64,000 nucleotides of DNA from Linnemannia hyalina (lineage: Eukaryota; Mortierellomycota; Mortierellomycetes; Mortierellales; Mortierellaceae), in contig JAHRHY010000015.1 of assembly GCA_019671135.1 (NCBI GenBank), positions 434,001 through 498,000 of the forward strand, written 5' to 3'. This document shows, piece after piece, positions 1 through 14,400 of the stretch (its first letter is position 1; each line of letters begins with the position of its first letter). The translations under genes and the position numbers were made by a program. The notes under the pieces are model-generated. The model saw nothing but the letters and a program-made list of their open reading frames with translations, searched no databases and was not told the origin of the DNA.

Positions 1-2316
1 CTTGACCAGATAGGGCTCGCTCTTTCCTGCGTGGGAGAGAGATCCTGCGAGAGTCGAATTCCTTCGGTTGAAAGCGGGTTGGTTATCCGATGCAATATGA
101 GCGATCGACCGACTCACATCCTGAACCCAGTTGCGGCAACCCTCCCAGCTTTCAAACCCAACAGATCCACCAACGCCGTGGAGAATCCTGCCAGGCTGGT
201 TATTCACGACACCCAAGACGTACACTCGCTTGTCGACATGGTCGAACACGACTGCTTGAGTGGCCAGCACAAAGGAGGCATCAGGTTGCTTAACACAATC
301 ACAGCTGCATGGGGTTTCGACATCTGTGTGACCGAGGCATCGGCATTCCTGCTCCACAGGGGTGTGGTAACCCTCTAGACTCTCTCGCTTCATCTCGTAT
401 CCGAGGTAGCCCACCATGCCCGCAAAAAAGTCGAAAGGCACCGAGTCAAAGTCGCACTGCTCGCCATTAGGACCTTCAACCGAAGTCTCGACGTTGTCCT
501 TGCCAAGCTCGCTCATCACGTTGGACATCCAGTCCCAGAATGTTCCTGATGATCCGTCGTCCAATTTGACACGCTTTGGTGATTCTGGTGTCTGGTCCTG
601 GTATCGACGTACAAAGACCTCCTTGTGAATTGTTGAGTACTGGATGACTGCCTGTACTGATCCAGGGATGAGAGAATTCTGTCTATGAGCGCTCCTTGTC
701 TCAACGCCTCCCATAAATGAGAAGCGAGCCATTGGGTGAGGTTGACGAGCGCTGTCGAGCCACCATGAGGCTGCCTTGGAACGAGGTCCTGTCAGGAACA
801 AGGACGAGAAAACCTTTTCTGGTTCAGGGAAGATGCTGGGATCCAATGCGCGAATGAGAAGACTGAATGGGCTCGACCGCTGCTTTAGATTGTGATGTGG
901 CGATGGAATGGTACGGGTGACAATCGGTTCCGTCGGTACGACCGAGAGTCGATGGATATAGTCGGGGATGGTGAGTGAGTTGTTGAGTCGATCCTGATCG
1001 GCATAAAACTCAGTCGAGATGCGGAAAAAGTTGGTCATCATGCGTTTGCCGAACTGGGTGCAGATCGACTCTGGGTGGAACTGAACTCCATGATGAGGGA
1101 GTGTCTTGTGTCGAAGCCCCATGAGGACCTTGGATCCGAAGGCTCTGTCAGTGTTGGAGATGTGCACTGAGCCACTGGATAGGTTATCTGCGGCGATCAA
1201 GGGGAAGCTATGACACCAGGCAGTGGCGACAAGAGTGTCGGGCAGATCGTTTTCCTGGACAACCAAGGAGTGGTAACGGACGGCTTCAAATCCCTGGGGG
1301 ATTCCTTGAAAGATTCCCTTGCTGTCGTGTTTGATGTGGGCGATCTGTCCGTGCACTGGCTCTGGTCCGTAGGTGACTGCCGCACCATGGGTCCAACCGA
1401 TGCCCTGGTGTCCGAGACATACACCAAAGACTGGGATGTGAGAGGTTTGGAGGATATGAGTACAGATACCAAAGTCCTAGATATCGCGACATTGTGTATG
1501 AATAAAGTCAATGTGAGCATGGGGGAACTGAATTAGACGCGATATGCTGTGACTCATCCCCAACGAGAATGAAGGGAAAATCGCAATTGCGAAAGGGATA
1601 TGAAAGTGAAATGAAGGTGTGTGAAGGGACAATTGACAGCCCAGTAGCAAAAAAAAAAAAAAAGGGAGGGAGGAGGTCAACGGAACCTTGTTGGGATATG
1701 GTTGAATAAAAAAAAAGAGAAAGTTGCGGCGGACAGAGTTCAGAATTGTCCGTGTGTTTGTAGCACCTGCACAGTACATTTTGCACACTGAATCGTTGGA
1801 TCGAAGGTTCGTTTGACAATGCTGCTGATAACCCACAATACCTGAGCACGTTCGGGACGCCCTGGACCCGGGGAAAGGATGATCTGGTCAAAGTACGGCA
1901 GGATCTCCTGTTCAAATACAGGCCTAGATAGGGAGAGATGTGAACGGCATAGGATTAGAAATTAGATTGAGTTGCCATGGACCATGCAGGGGGAAAGGCA
2001 ACAGAACAGGGGATTGATCAATCTCGGACAGACCAAGGACGGGGATAACTGTATGAAAAAGTACATACCATTCGAACTGATCGTTGCGGATAACGACAAC
2101 GTTCTTAAGCTGGTCCTCGTCAAAGAGCTGGAGGAGGTTGAAGGTGTACGAGTCGTAGTTGTCGACGATCAAGGTGCGGAGGGGGAGTAAAGTCGGATTA
2201 TCCGTTGCTGTCGTTGTGGTTGTCGTTGAAGCAGCCACAGCTGCTGTGTTTGTGTCGATGTCCATGCTCCTGTCGACGGTGGGAGAGATGGGTGACCCTA
2301 CTACTGGGGTCGGCAT
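1..2316 (-). CDS. Aminodeoxychorismate (PABA) synthase, glutamine amidotransferase plus synthase, 3' end outside window
   Basis: Makes 4-amino-4-deoxychorismate from chorismate and glutamine, the committed step to p-aminobenzoate and folate. Seen: exons at 2316..2069, 1923..1842 and 1476..1 (continuing past the window edge) join in frame. The N-terminus has a Thr/Ala-rich leader of about 45 residues, then LIVDNYDSYTFNLLQ, the typical start of a class I glutamine amidotransferase. ILSPGPG follows, then the nucleophile-Cys motif GVCLGHQ and the catalytic HGVQFHPES. After that begins the N-terminal part of the chorismate-binding half (PRSKAASWWLDSAR, ARFSFMGG). The chorismate-binding catalytic core lies beyond base 1. 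The amidotransferase-synthase fusion in one chain is the usual fungal PABA synthase layout. Anthranilate synthase is the alternative, but in fungi its amidotransferase and synthase halves are normally on separate proteins. Intron 2 (1841..1477) is long for this window. Confidence 0.9.
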
Positions 2317-2802
2317 GACAGTCTGAGGTTTGAGTGGTGTGAGTTGAGGAAATGAGAATGTAGGAGTGTGCTAATGAATCGAGTGAGTGAATGAGGAATG
2401 CAAGAAAGAGAAGACGGAAAAGAACAAGAAAAACGGTGGGTTGTGTGAGGAGTGAGAGGAGGAGAAGCGCAAGAGCAAGAAGGAAGGAAAGAAAAAAAAA
2501 AAAAAAAAAGAACAGATAAAAAGAACGTTCAAAGAGAAGAAAAAAAAAATTGTCAGAGTTAGTGTTGCCAACAACTCCTTTCTCCCTTCAATGCTCTTTT
2601 ATCCGCACCTTTGGCTCTCCCCTCACTCTTTCTTCTCTGACACCCAAGAAGCAGCAACACCATTGCAAATAGTTTATCCTGTCCAAACGGGGTCGCAAAA
2701 AGATAAAAAAAACTGCCTTAAAGGAGTCCCAAGGAGACCTTTGATTCAACAAAGAGCTCCTCCTGGCTCTCGAAAAGAAAAAACATTCGCACCCTTAGGT
2801 GC
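2317..2802 (-). promoter_or_regulatory. T/C-rich leader and promoter of the PABA synthase gene
   Basis: No gene is visible here. Read on the minus strand, the stretch just before the start codon is strongly pyrimidine-rich, with runs of T/C between about 2400 and 2560 including a poly-T of about 20 bases near 2490-2509. Such tracts precede several start codons in this window and fit a core promoter plus 5' leader. The boundary is an inference. Confidence 0.4.
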
Positions 2803-2807
2803 AAAAA
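2803..2807 (-). terminator. RNA polymerase III T5 terminator of tRNA-Arg
   Basis: Read on the minus strand, TTTTT follows the 3' end of the tRNA after seven bases (TAATAAC). A run of four or more T is the standard pol III stop. Confidence 0.75.
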
Positions 2808-2814
2808 GTTATTA

Positions 2815-2886
2815 TGACCTATGCAGGGCTCGAACCTGCAATCTCCTGATTCGTAGTCAGACGCCTTTCCATTGGGCCAATAGGCC
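2815..2886 (-). tRNA. tRNA-Arg (anticodon ACG)
   Basis: A 72-base cloverleaf folds by eye. The acceptor GGCCTAT pairs with ATAGGTC (one G-U) and the discriminator is A. The D arm GCC/GGC sits inside the A box (TTGGCCCAATGG). The anticodon stem TCTGA/TCAGG holds the loop CTACGAA, so the anticodon is ACG, read as ICG for CGN arginine codons. The T arm GCAGG/CCTGC carries the B box TTCGAGC. No intron. CCA is not encoded, as expected in a eukaryote. It lies between the PABA synthase leader and the divergent SR gene. Confidence 0.95.
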
Positions 2887-2978
2887 AGCCAGCAGACCAA
2901 GCCAATAGGCTGGGCCAGTAGACTTGCATTTTTGCTATCCAGTTTCTTTAGTGCTATTTATACTATCGGTATGAGATT

Positions 2979-2996
2979 CACGTGATATATCACGTG
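2979..2996. promoter_or_regulatory. 18-bp perfect palindrome with two CACGTG E-boxes
   Basis: CACGTGATATATCACGTG reads the same on both strands and holds two full CACGTG E-boxes 12 bp apart start to start. It sits 93 bp upstream of the tRNA-Arg 5' end on one side and about 100 bp upstream of the SR-protein ATG on the other. CACGTG is the core site of bHLH factors of the Cbf1/USF type. That such a factor binds here is inference. Confidence 0.6.
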
Positions 2997-3094
2997 GGCA
3001 TATTCGACGTCATTGGCGCCGTAAAAATGGGCTTTAAAAGCGAGAGACTCTACAATTGTGCAATCTCCAACTCCTTCTTTACCATTTTTCTCAA

Positions 3095-4921
3095 ATGACT
3101 CGCCAGACCACACTTTTTGTCTCGTAAGGATAACAATATACTCATTGGTTGTCTTGGTTCTGCATCGATGAAGATGGACGAAACATTCGAGCAAATGTGC
3201 CTGAGAAAAAAAATGTTCTCGGCTGACCGTTGCAACCATTTTGTTTCTCCATGTGCTTTCCTTGCATTTTCTGTCTTATAGGGGATTCTCCACTCGCACT
3301 CGTGCCAGAGATCTTGCCTACGAGTTTGAGAGGTAAGTTTACGTAGACCTGTTTTTTGTCCAGGTTGCATAACCTGTTTGCATCCGTGCTGTCAAACTCT
3401 ATATCATGTTCTAATATATCCGTGGCTTCTTGGCACAAATTAGATATGGACCTCTCATTCGCTGCGATATTCCCGCCCCTCGCAACAGCTCGTCGAAGCC
3501 GTAAGTTATCGACAATAGGACAAAGAATGCGTTTTTTTTCTCGGGATAGGATCTTTTGTTATTTCAGACAGGAGGGGGAAGTGCTGAAGCAGGATGGAAC
3601 AGCATGCACACCTGTATATTTTCGCCACAGCGACAGTCACCAAAAAAAAAAAGCAAGGGCCTCTCTACTTTCCCAACGTCTTTTTTTGCTTCCCTGTTTG
3701 TGTTTATGGACATACTACTTCAGGACCGCGCACGGATATGCGCCATCGCCAACCTTTTATTTCAATCTACTATTCTGGATCTTAGAAACACAAGGAAAGC
3801 GAGGAGGCGAGGATGTCTAGTCTATGCGTGATGCTATGCTAACATTCAAAACCATATCAAATAACAAATATTCTCGCCAACAAAAAAGATAAATGTCGAT
3901 CGGTCGATACGGGAAACGCAAAGAGTGAACCACGACACCTCTTCACACCGATCCACGAACCTAATCCTCCACTTCCCGTCGGATTCGTAACGGAACGACA
4001 AGATGAAGACGTCTCCCATCCCTCCTCCTCTGCCAACCCATCACGATTGTCTTGTCTCGGACCTGCGTTACTGAAATCGACTCCCTCTCTCTCTCTCTTG
4101 CTTCCTCCCTACTCGCATGTCGTTTTCCACGATCCTGCCCCCAACCTTATCATTGCGCCTTTTGCAATATTTGGCCTAATTATTTATTTCAAACTGGACG
4201 CATGCTTGTTTTCTTCCCATCATACTTACGCTTTTTTTTTGTATGACCATGGGTTGGACGCCGCAGATATGCCTTTGTGGAGTTTGAGGATGATAGGGAT
4301 GCTCGCGAGGCCTACTATGAAATGAGAGATGCTCGTTTCGAAGGCTATCGCCTTGATGTCCAAGTAGGTGAACAATCAAAATATCCGACACTCTTGAATG
4401 ATCCAGACTTTATTTGACGAGCAACTATCTTACCTGTTCACTCTCCTTGTCTTGTCTCGTAGTTCGCAAAGAACACACCCAGTGCATCCTGGAGATATGA
4501 GGCAGGTGGTTCACGACGCCGTTCCAGATCTCCTCGTCGCGGTCGCTCTCCTCCTCGCCGCCGTCGCTCTCCTTCCCCACCTCGTCGCCGCCGCTCTCCC
4601 AGCCCTCGTGGACGAAGCCCAAGCCCCCGCGGCCGTCGTCCTCGTTCGCTCAGCCCTGCAGGTGACCGTCGCCGTAGATCTGCCTCTCGCTCTCCTGTCC
4701 GTGCCAACCAAGATCGCCAAGCTGCCCGCGAGGAGGATGTCAACATGTCACCTGCACGCGGTTCTCGCTCACCTGCACGCCGCCGTTCCTCCAAGGATGA
4801 GCGTGCTATTGACAGCGGTCGTTCCATGTCTCCTCGTCCCCGTTCAGACTCTCCTCGCCACCGCTCCATCTCTCCTCGTGCTCGCTCCATCTCTCCCGGA
4901 GACCGCTCCATGACCCCTTGA
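3095..4921 (+). CDS. SR splicing factor, Srp1-like (one RRM plus RS-rich tail)
   Basis: Five exons, 3095..3123, 3282..3332, 3444..3500, 4267..4363 and 4463..4921, join in phase to 693 nt (230 residues); every intron is GT-AG. The product starts MTRQTTLFVSGFSTRTRARD, an RRM beta-1 (RNP2) strand and first helix. It continues ERYGPLIRCDIPAPR, then the RNP1 strand PYAFVEFEDD. RRM is about residues 5-80. From about residue 95 the chain is a dense Arg/Ser tail with repeated RSP, SPR and RRRRS units, ending near SISPGDRSMTP. This closely matches the family of fission-yeast Srp1 and metazoan SRSF proteins: nuclear RNA-binding proteins that help define splice sites, with the RS tail phosphorylated by SRPK-type kinases. 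Intron 3 is 766 nt, far longer than the other three (158, 111 and 99 nt), and holds a second usable acceptor. The exact start is supported by the phase of all five exons. Confidence 0.9.
3568..3820 (+). other. Candidate alternative (poison) exon segment inside the long SR-gene intron
   Basis: Inside intron 3 of the SR gene, TGTTATTTCAG ends at 3567 and is a good acceptor only 67 nt after the exon-3 donor. Splicing exon 3 to it keeps the frame open for about 85 codons, to TAG at about 3820. That would give a protein with half an RRM and no RS tail. SR genes of animals, plants and fungi often regulate themselves through such inclusion. Use of this site is inference. Confidence 0.35.
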
Positions 4922-5120
4922 GCAAACTGGGATTAAAGACTGATCCATGTAGCTAGGGTATATTCTCAAAAACATCAACACCATTAAAAACTTTTTACCA
5001 TGAGTAGGTTGTTCAAGAGTTGTTATTACAAAATTCTATGGGGGTTGGTCTCTCTGACCCAGCGGAGAATATATGGATTGGATGACTATCTAATGCTAAA
5101 GGTGTGGAATGATGGTTACT

Positions 5121-7207
<2,087 letters not shown>

Positions 7208-8470
7208 TGTGGTGGGTGATGAGGAGGAGGAGGAGGAGTTGGGGGAGAGAGGGGATGAACAAAGAGAAAACAATGAAAAAATAAATAAAGACAGGTCCTT
7301 TTTTGGGCTCCACTATTTTTCTCACGGGGTGAAGCGCATGCGATGGAATGCCCTACTCGTCACATGTTGAAATGATGGCAAACCTGCCCATCCTGCCCAT
7401 CCTGCCCTGAAGTCCATTTTCTACTGAGCTGTTTGCTCTTTCTTTGCTCTCGCCCATGCCTCCAACAATCAAAGTCCACGGTTGACTCCAAAACGCAACA
7501 GGCAATCCATTGCAAGAGATGATATCGCGACGACCACAGCGGCCTTGTCTTGTCATAGGGTACATTTCTGCTTCAACACAGCAGGGTACGAGTGTGATTG
7601 AGTACGAGGGGTGATTGGTTGGGATAGATTGATAGATTATTCCCTTTGGCTCCTTGTTGGCTGTTTCAAAGACCACTCCCCCTGGTTTGTCGCTGAGGAG
7701 TGAGGTCCACTGGAAACCGAGGAGAAAAGAAAAGAAAAGAATGAATGAATGAATGAAAACCTTTTTTTGAACGATGAGAGCCTGGCCTCTCCTAAGCACA
7801 ACGTTGTTTTTTTGGGTGAATTATCTTAAAATAAGAAAAGAGAGAGGCGAGCATGGCCTTTTCTTCTGACTGCACATCGTTCGAGCAAGGTCGGCACGAG
7901 CATAGCTCGAGGGTGCAAAGAAGGAACAAAGGTAGAGAAGGAATTAGCAGTGTATCGACCGAGAGAGAAGGAGAGGAGAGAAGGAGGCCCGCATGTGTCT
8001 ATCACCCTGAGGTAAGGCAAGGCAAAGGGCAAAAGGGTGTGTATTTGTGTGAAATCTGTTCCATCAAACTGCCTTTTTCATCTCTGTTCTGTTCCACCTT
8101 CATATCATATCTCCTTTGCTGCTCTTTCTTTCTTTCTTTCTTCCTTTCTTTTGCCTTCTGCGTCTTTGCTCCTCTTCCTCCTCCTCCTCCTGCTTTTCTC
8201 TTCTTGTTCCCCCTCCTTCACTCTTCTTCTTCTTCTTCTTCCTCCTGCTCCACCTCTGCTTTCATATCCGCAGCCTCTTTCTTATTCTTTCCTTCTCCTT
8301 CACCTTCTCCTTCTCCTTCACCCCTACTCTCCTCCCTTTCTCTCCCTCCCTTTCTTTCTCTCCCTCAACTCATACAACCTCCAGAGAAGAAGACCACTCC
8401 ACATCATTCATCACACCCAAGGAACACCACTCACTCATCTCGCCCCATCCATTCGAGCAACCCCTTGACC
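7208..8470 (+). promoter_or_regulatory. Divergent intergenic region of CBS and formin, with long T/C-rich formin leader
   Basis: Divergent spacer of about 1.26 kb. Position 7853..8470 is open in frame with the formin but reads as Phe/Leu/Ser/Pro from CTT and TCC runs, so I treat it as 5' leader rather than coding. A GAAT microsatellite lies near 7740-7757. I see no RNA gene or other conserved protein here. Confidence 0.45.
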
Positions 8471-11400
8471 ATGGACAAGATTCTTCACTTGGGCAAGAAG
8501 AGATCTGCCAAGCAATCGCCGCCCATCTCCATCTCTTCCCCTACCCCGAGTCCAGCCTCTCCTTTCTACCCTTCCTCCAACGTCGCCTTTGTGCCCCAGA
8601 CATCATACCAGCCAAGGGCCAGCGTCAACCTCACCCCCGCCGAGGCTAGTGTCTACTCCGGCAGCACCTACGCCAACTCGAGCAACGGCAGCATCTACAA
8701 TGGCAGTGCTGGAAACGGTGGCGGTAACGGAGGAGGTAGCAGCAGTAACAGCAACAGCGGCGGTCATGGATATCAATCGCATTCGGGCGATTACTCGCCT
8801 TCGTCGCCGCCTCTTTCTGCTCACAGAGCAAACTCCAACCATTACTCGGCCTCCTCCAGCCCTTACTTTGGCTCGGTCTCGGCCGCTACTGCTAATGTGA
8901 TTGCCAGCTTTACGTCAGGACACCACCGAGCATCTTCCAGCCAGGACCGACCAACATCGCCCAATAACTTTGACACGCAGTCAGTGCGCTCCTTCAGGAC
9001 TTCGACGTCTGGCACAGCCAGCGAAGCTGGTCGAGCCGAGGCCCTTTCCACGACTCGTCCTCGTTCAGACCAGGAGATTGAGGATCGCTTTGTTGACGTT
9101 ATTGTAGGTGCCTATGACTTCTCGATAGTTATCAGCTATTATGTGGGACTTGGCGCATACATGGACGGATTCTTTCGTTTCGTTTCGTTTATGCTGTCGC
9201 AGCAAAGTGGATATGAACAGTGGACAACAGAATGGCCGAGGAGCAAGGAACAGCGACAACAACAGAAATTATAGCAAATGATGATGGTCTAAATGCCGTA
9301 GTTATTTTATTTATTGGGCTGGCTGGCTTGCTTACTATCTTCATGTACGATGAACTAATGCGCTTTCAATTACGGTTTTATTTTCGTTTCACTCATAGAA
9401 CAACATGGGTATGCACGAGCCAGAAAAGCGAGCAGCAATGTCAAAACTGTCTCTGGCGAACAAGTGGCAACTCATCTTATCGCACGAGTCGCGGGAACAG
9501 AGCGAGGTGAGAAGCAGTTTGGTGTATAAATGCTTGCGCCAACTGTGCGATATCAACAGTACAACAATTCAGGGGAGCAACAGAAATGACCGTTAATTAG
9601 CCCTTTTCCTCTCCGTGCTAATCTTGATTATTATTATTTTTTGTTTTCTGTCCACTTTTTAGGCCCGGAAGCGCGTGGAAGGATTTATTGACAAAACCTC
9701 ACCAGAGTACTATGTGCGAAAGCTACAATCGGATGCTGATCTCAGGAATATGGACATCAAAGTGCTTATCGCCCTTCATGTCTCACTAAAGTCCCAGCCA
9801 ATATCGTATGTTTGGTTGGATGCGAGTTATCGGATAGTATTGTATTCATCGCCACCCGCATATATGTCGTATTAATGAATATCTTCGATACTCGTTTGTT
9901 TATAGGTGGGTTCGCATCTTTATCCAGAATCGCGGTCAACAAATTCTCTCCAGCTCATTGGCAACCCTCAATCATCGTCCGTCAAGGTACTGTTTGTTAT
10001 TACACGTCTATAAACTACATAAGAGCCGTTGTTATCCGTCATCTTAGGAAGAACAACAGAGTCAGTTGACACCTCTCTTTGACCCCAACTTCTATGTAAT
10101 AGACGAGATACGGATTTGGCAATGGAACATGAGATTGTCAAGTGCTTGAAGACATTGCTCAACAACAGATGGGGCGCACAGGAAGCCATCAAGCACCCAC
10201 GTTGCATTTCGGCACTCTGTTTCTCCATCACATCCCCTCAACTCCAGACGAGAAAGTTGGTCGTCGAGGTGCTGACCTTCTTGTGTTACTGTGAGGTCCC
10301 CATGGGTCACAAGCTCGTCCTGGAAGGTCTGGATGAGGTTCAAGAGTACTGGAAGGAGAGTGCGCGCTTTGATGCATGGATGCGTATTCTGGAGAACACC
10401 ATCGACGGACGCGGCCGTTTCGGAACCATGGTTGGCATGAGCGAGGAACTGAAGAAGTCGGGCACACTGGACAGTCATTTGATCGAATACGTGGTAAGTA
10501 TCATTTTCTATGTGTTATGTTACGCGTATGGTACGCCGAAAGGTTTAAGCTCTTTAGTAACCATTGTTTTCATTCTTATTCTGCTTTCTAGCTGTCGAAT
10601 GTGATCTTTATCAATGCACTGTTGCAAGTTGTGGATGACATTGAGCTGAGAATCCACCTCCGAAGCCAACTTACGACCAGTGGATTGACCCGAATCATTT
10701 CTGTAAGTTATCAGAGAAGTTCATGTTACTCCATTGCTTTTGCACGTTTCAGTCTCGGAATATGCGCTGACATTATGCACCATTCTATGCTAACGTGTAA
10801 ATAGAAAATGAGGAGTCTTGGTCATGACCTGATCGACATGCAGTTGAACATTTACGAGGATGAGGCGGAGAACGACTATGACGACATGGTCGAGTTCTAC
10901 AACCACCAGATCTTGCATGATATGTCCGACCCTTACGATGTGTTCCATGCGCTACTCCGTTCCGTCGAAAGCAGCAGGGCATACGACTTTTTCTTATCGC
11001 TGCTACAGCATATGCTGCTGATTCGTGAGGAGGGTGACCTAAGGTACAACGGCGTTTCAGTGTTCGTCGTCAGTGCGTAGGATTTCATTGTGCTAAGCGC
11101 CTGGTATTAATTCGGCGTGTTGATGTTCCTCTTGTAATATAGGATTCGGTATTTCCAGCTTATGGATGCGATCGTAACTCAAGTTGTCCTTGATCGACGT
11201 GGCATTACTGACAACTTTGAGCAAAAGATTGGAATCTCTGTCAACCAGCTCGTGGGCAAACTCGTGGACCAGGATCGTTTGAATGTCGCGCTCGATGACG
11301 CCAAACAGGCACGACAGGAGCTGGACAATGTTCTTAAGCAGAAGAAGCAGCTAGAGCAGGAGTCTGGACAACGAGATGGTATGGTATCGAACTGAAAGTT

Positions 11401-14400
11401 AAACCATCTACTGAGTTCTGTGTCCAGCAGCGCACACCAATCTTACAAAGATCTTTTCTTTGATTTCATAGATGGCTTGGTTTCCCAACTGAGAGCCAAT
11501 ATTTATTCGCTGGAGGATCTCTTGCGGCTCTCTCGGCATACCATCCAGACACTTCAGGCCAAGTTGAACGAGGTTGAGAACGCGACACAAACCAAGATTG
11601 ATGCACAGGACTCTCAACTGAGATATTTGACCAAATCTTTGGAGGATGCCAACACCCAGATGCAGGAAGCTGGCATGCAGACCGGAGTCTCGATTGGCAC
11701 TGGCCAACAAACTGGCTACGGCAATGGCTACGGCAACGGATATGGCAACAACCATATGGGGGGTCAAGCCCCGCCGCCTGTTCACTATCCTATGCCCACG
11801 ATCGACAAGGAAAAGATCCGACGCCTCATGGAAGAGACCCGGCTGGAAGGCCAGAAGAGAGCCGGTCGCGTGCCTCCTCCACCTCCATTGCAGCTGCCTG
11901 ACTCCAATGTCAACAACAACAACAACAACAGCAGCAATAACAACAATGTTCAGGATCAAAAGGGCGCATATTTTCACCCTAGCGAGCCTTCTGCTCACGA
12001 GGAGATGGGTTCACACGGATACAATAACCAGCCAGCCATTCTGGAGGAGATGGGTTCAAACAGCCATGGCGACCAGCCTTCTGGAAAGGGCCATTCTGGA
12101 ATCAGACACGCGGGGGATGGCGACCAGCCTGATTACATTGCCGATTACATTGGTGACGGTAAGTTAATGTGGAAGATACGACGTTCACCATACTAGGAAA
12201 AAAAACGACACCCGTGCTTATACCTTCCGCAACCATTTATATTGACCTCATTAGGTGACGATGATGAAGAACTAGCAATACTGGACACAACAGCAGCTGG
12301 AGTACCACCGCCAGCGCCGCCACCACCTCCAATGGGAGGAGCTCCACCACCACCACCTCCGCCGCCTTCGACAGGCGTGCCTCCTCCTCCTCCTCCACCC
12401 ACTGGCGGAGCGCCGCCACCACCACCTCCGCCCTCTGGTGGACCTCCACCTCCTCCCCCACCACCTTTTGGAGGACCGCCACCTCCTCCTCCTCCACCAG
12501 GCATGATGGGCCCACCTCTCTCACCGCCTGGTTCAGCTACTTTGGGCAGTATGATTAACGCGATGAACAAGGCCAACGCAGCCAAGTTTGGTGGCAACAA
12601 CTCCGACTCTGATGATGAACCTGCACCTGGAAGTTTCGCCGCATTGTTAGCCGCCAAGAAGAAGAAACTTGGAACTGGCGCTGCTCTGGACGCTAAGCCA
12701 AAGCCACCTCCAGCACCTGCCCCACCCATGGCCGGTGGCCCACCACCACCTCCTCCTCCTCCACCTGGCATGGGTGGCCCGCCACCTCCACCTCCACCAC
12801 CAGGCGGCATGGGAGGCCCACCACCCCCTCCTGGTGCACCTATGATGGGCATGATGATGAACGCGAACAGGAAGAAGGAAGCCGCCATGGCTGGGGTCAA
12901 GCTGAAGACACTTCAATGGGACAAGCTTAACTACATGGCTGTCGGAAACACTGTTTGGGGCTCTGGTGGAGTGGACGAAGATGCGCTTCAGCGTGCTTTG
13001 GGCGATAGCGGTATCTTTGGAAGCATGGAGCAGCTGTTCGTGGCCAAGGTTGCTGAGTACAGGGATCCTCGTCCCGCCAGGAAGGCACGAGAGATCCTTA
13101 TCCTGGAGCAGCGCCGTGCCCATCAAATCAACCTCATGTTGGGAGGAATGAAGCACACGAACCCAGAAATCCGTCACGCTATTTACCGTATGGACGAGGA
13201 GTTCTTGACCTTGGTGCAGTTGACCAACTTGCTCAAATACGTGCCCGACGCTGAAGAGGTATAACAAGCTCAATCATATTCATTTGTTGCTATAGCCTAT
13301 CCGTTTTGATTGCTGGGCTGAATAACTAACCATTGTTTCTTGTTTGGATTGATAGAGAGGTAAACTTCTGGAGTACAAGGATGCATCGGACGACGTGAAG
13401 GTGCAACTGGGCAGAGCTGAGGCCTTCTTTGTCGAAATTTTGACGGTTGACCGCTACCAGCAACGTCTGGAGGGTTTCATTTTCAAGGTGACCTTCCAGG
13501 GTGTCCTTGACGGCGTCAACGAGGTAAGGAGAGAACATTGCTGGGTTAACCGAGTCGCGTTTGTGCGTGTCTTCATGGTTAGATCTAAACAAGCTAACCA
13601 CCACAATCATGCCTGCATCAAATAGTCCATCAAAGCTATTTCGGCAGCCTCGAGAAACCTGAGGAATGCCAAATATTTCAAGGAGTTGCTTAACCTGATT
13701 CTCATGCTCGGAAACTACATGAACGGTTCCAGTCACAACGGAGGTGCTTTCGGATTCAAGATTGCCAGTATCAACAAGGTACGGCTTTTGCAGCCCATGT
13801 CCACATTCCATTGATGAAAATCCTTACAGGACGTAGCCAATTAATCTTCTTTATTTTGCCTTTTTCATTTCATGTAGTTGGTCGACACGAAGGCATCGAA
13901 CACTCCCGGCGTGACACTTTTGCATTTCTTGACCAACATCACGGAGTCGACGCTTCCAGAGCTATTGCAATACCAGGACGAGATCCGGTCCTGTGGCGAC
14001 GCGTGTCGTGTTTCGCTGCCCGAGCTGCAATCTGATTTCAAGATGATTGAGAGCAAGCTGAATGATATCAAAGCCGAGCTGCGCTCTTACTACCCCGATG
14101 GTCGCCAAGCAACGCCTGACGATCGGTTCCACGAAGTGATGACACCGTTTATTCTGTCTGTCGAGGCTGAGTTTGCTGTTACCAAGGTCGCGATGGCGGA
14201 GCAGGATGTCTTGTACAAGGAGTGTGTCAAGTTCTATGGCGAAGATCCTGTCAACATGAAGCCTGACGAGTTCTTTGGCATCTTCAAAACCTTTACATCT
14301 TCCTTTGAGGTAAGCCAATTTGTCCTTCACATTTCGCCTGTACTATTTATTATTTCTCCGACAAGGCGCCTTTTTTTTTTTTTTTTTTTTTGGTTTTGTT

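Noticed and set aside
2958..3438. Three overlapping minus-strand open frames before the SR gene
   Set aside because: They are antisense to the proven SR exons 3095..3123, 3282..3332 and the introns between, and match nothing.
7853..8470. N-terminal extension of the formin
   Set aside because: Open in frame but made of CTT/TCC runs typical of the leaders in this window; the ATG at 8471 starts a sensible protein.
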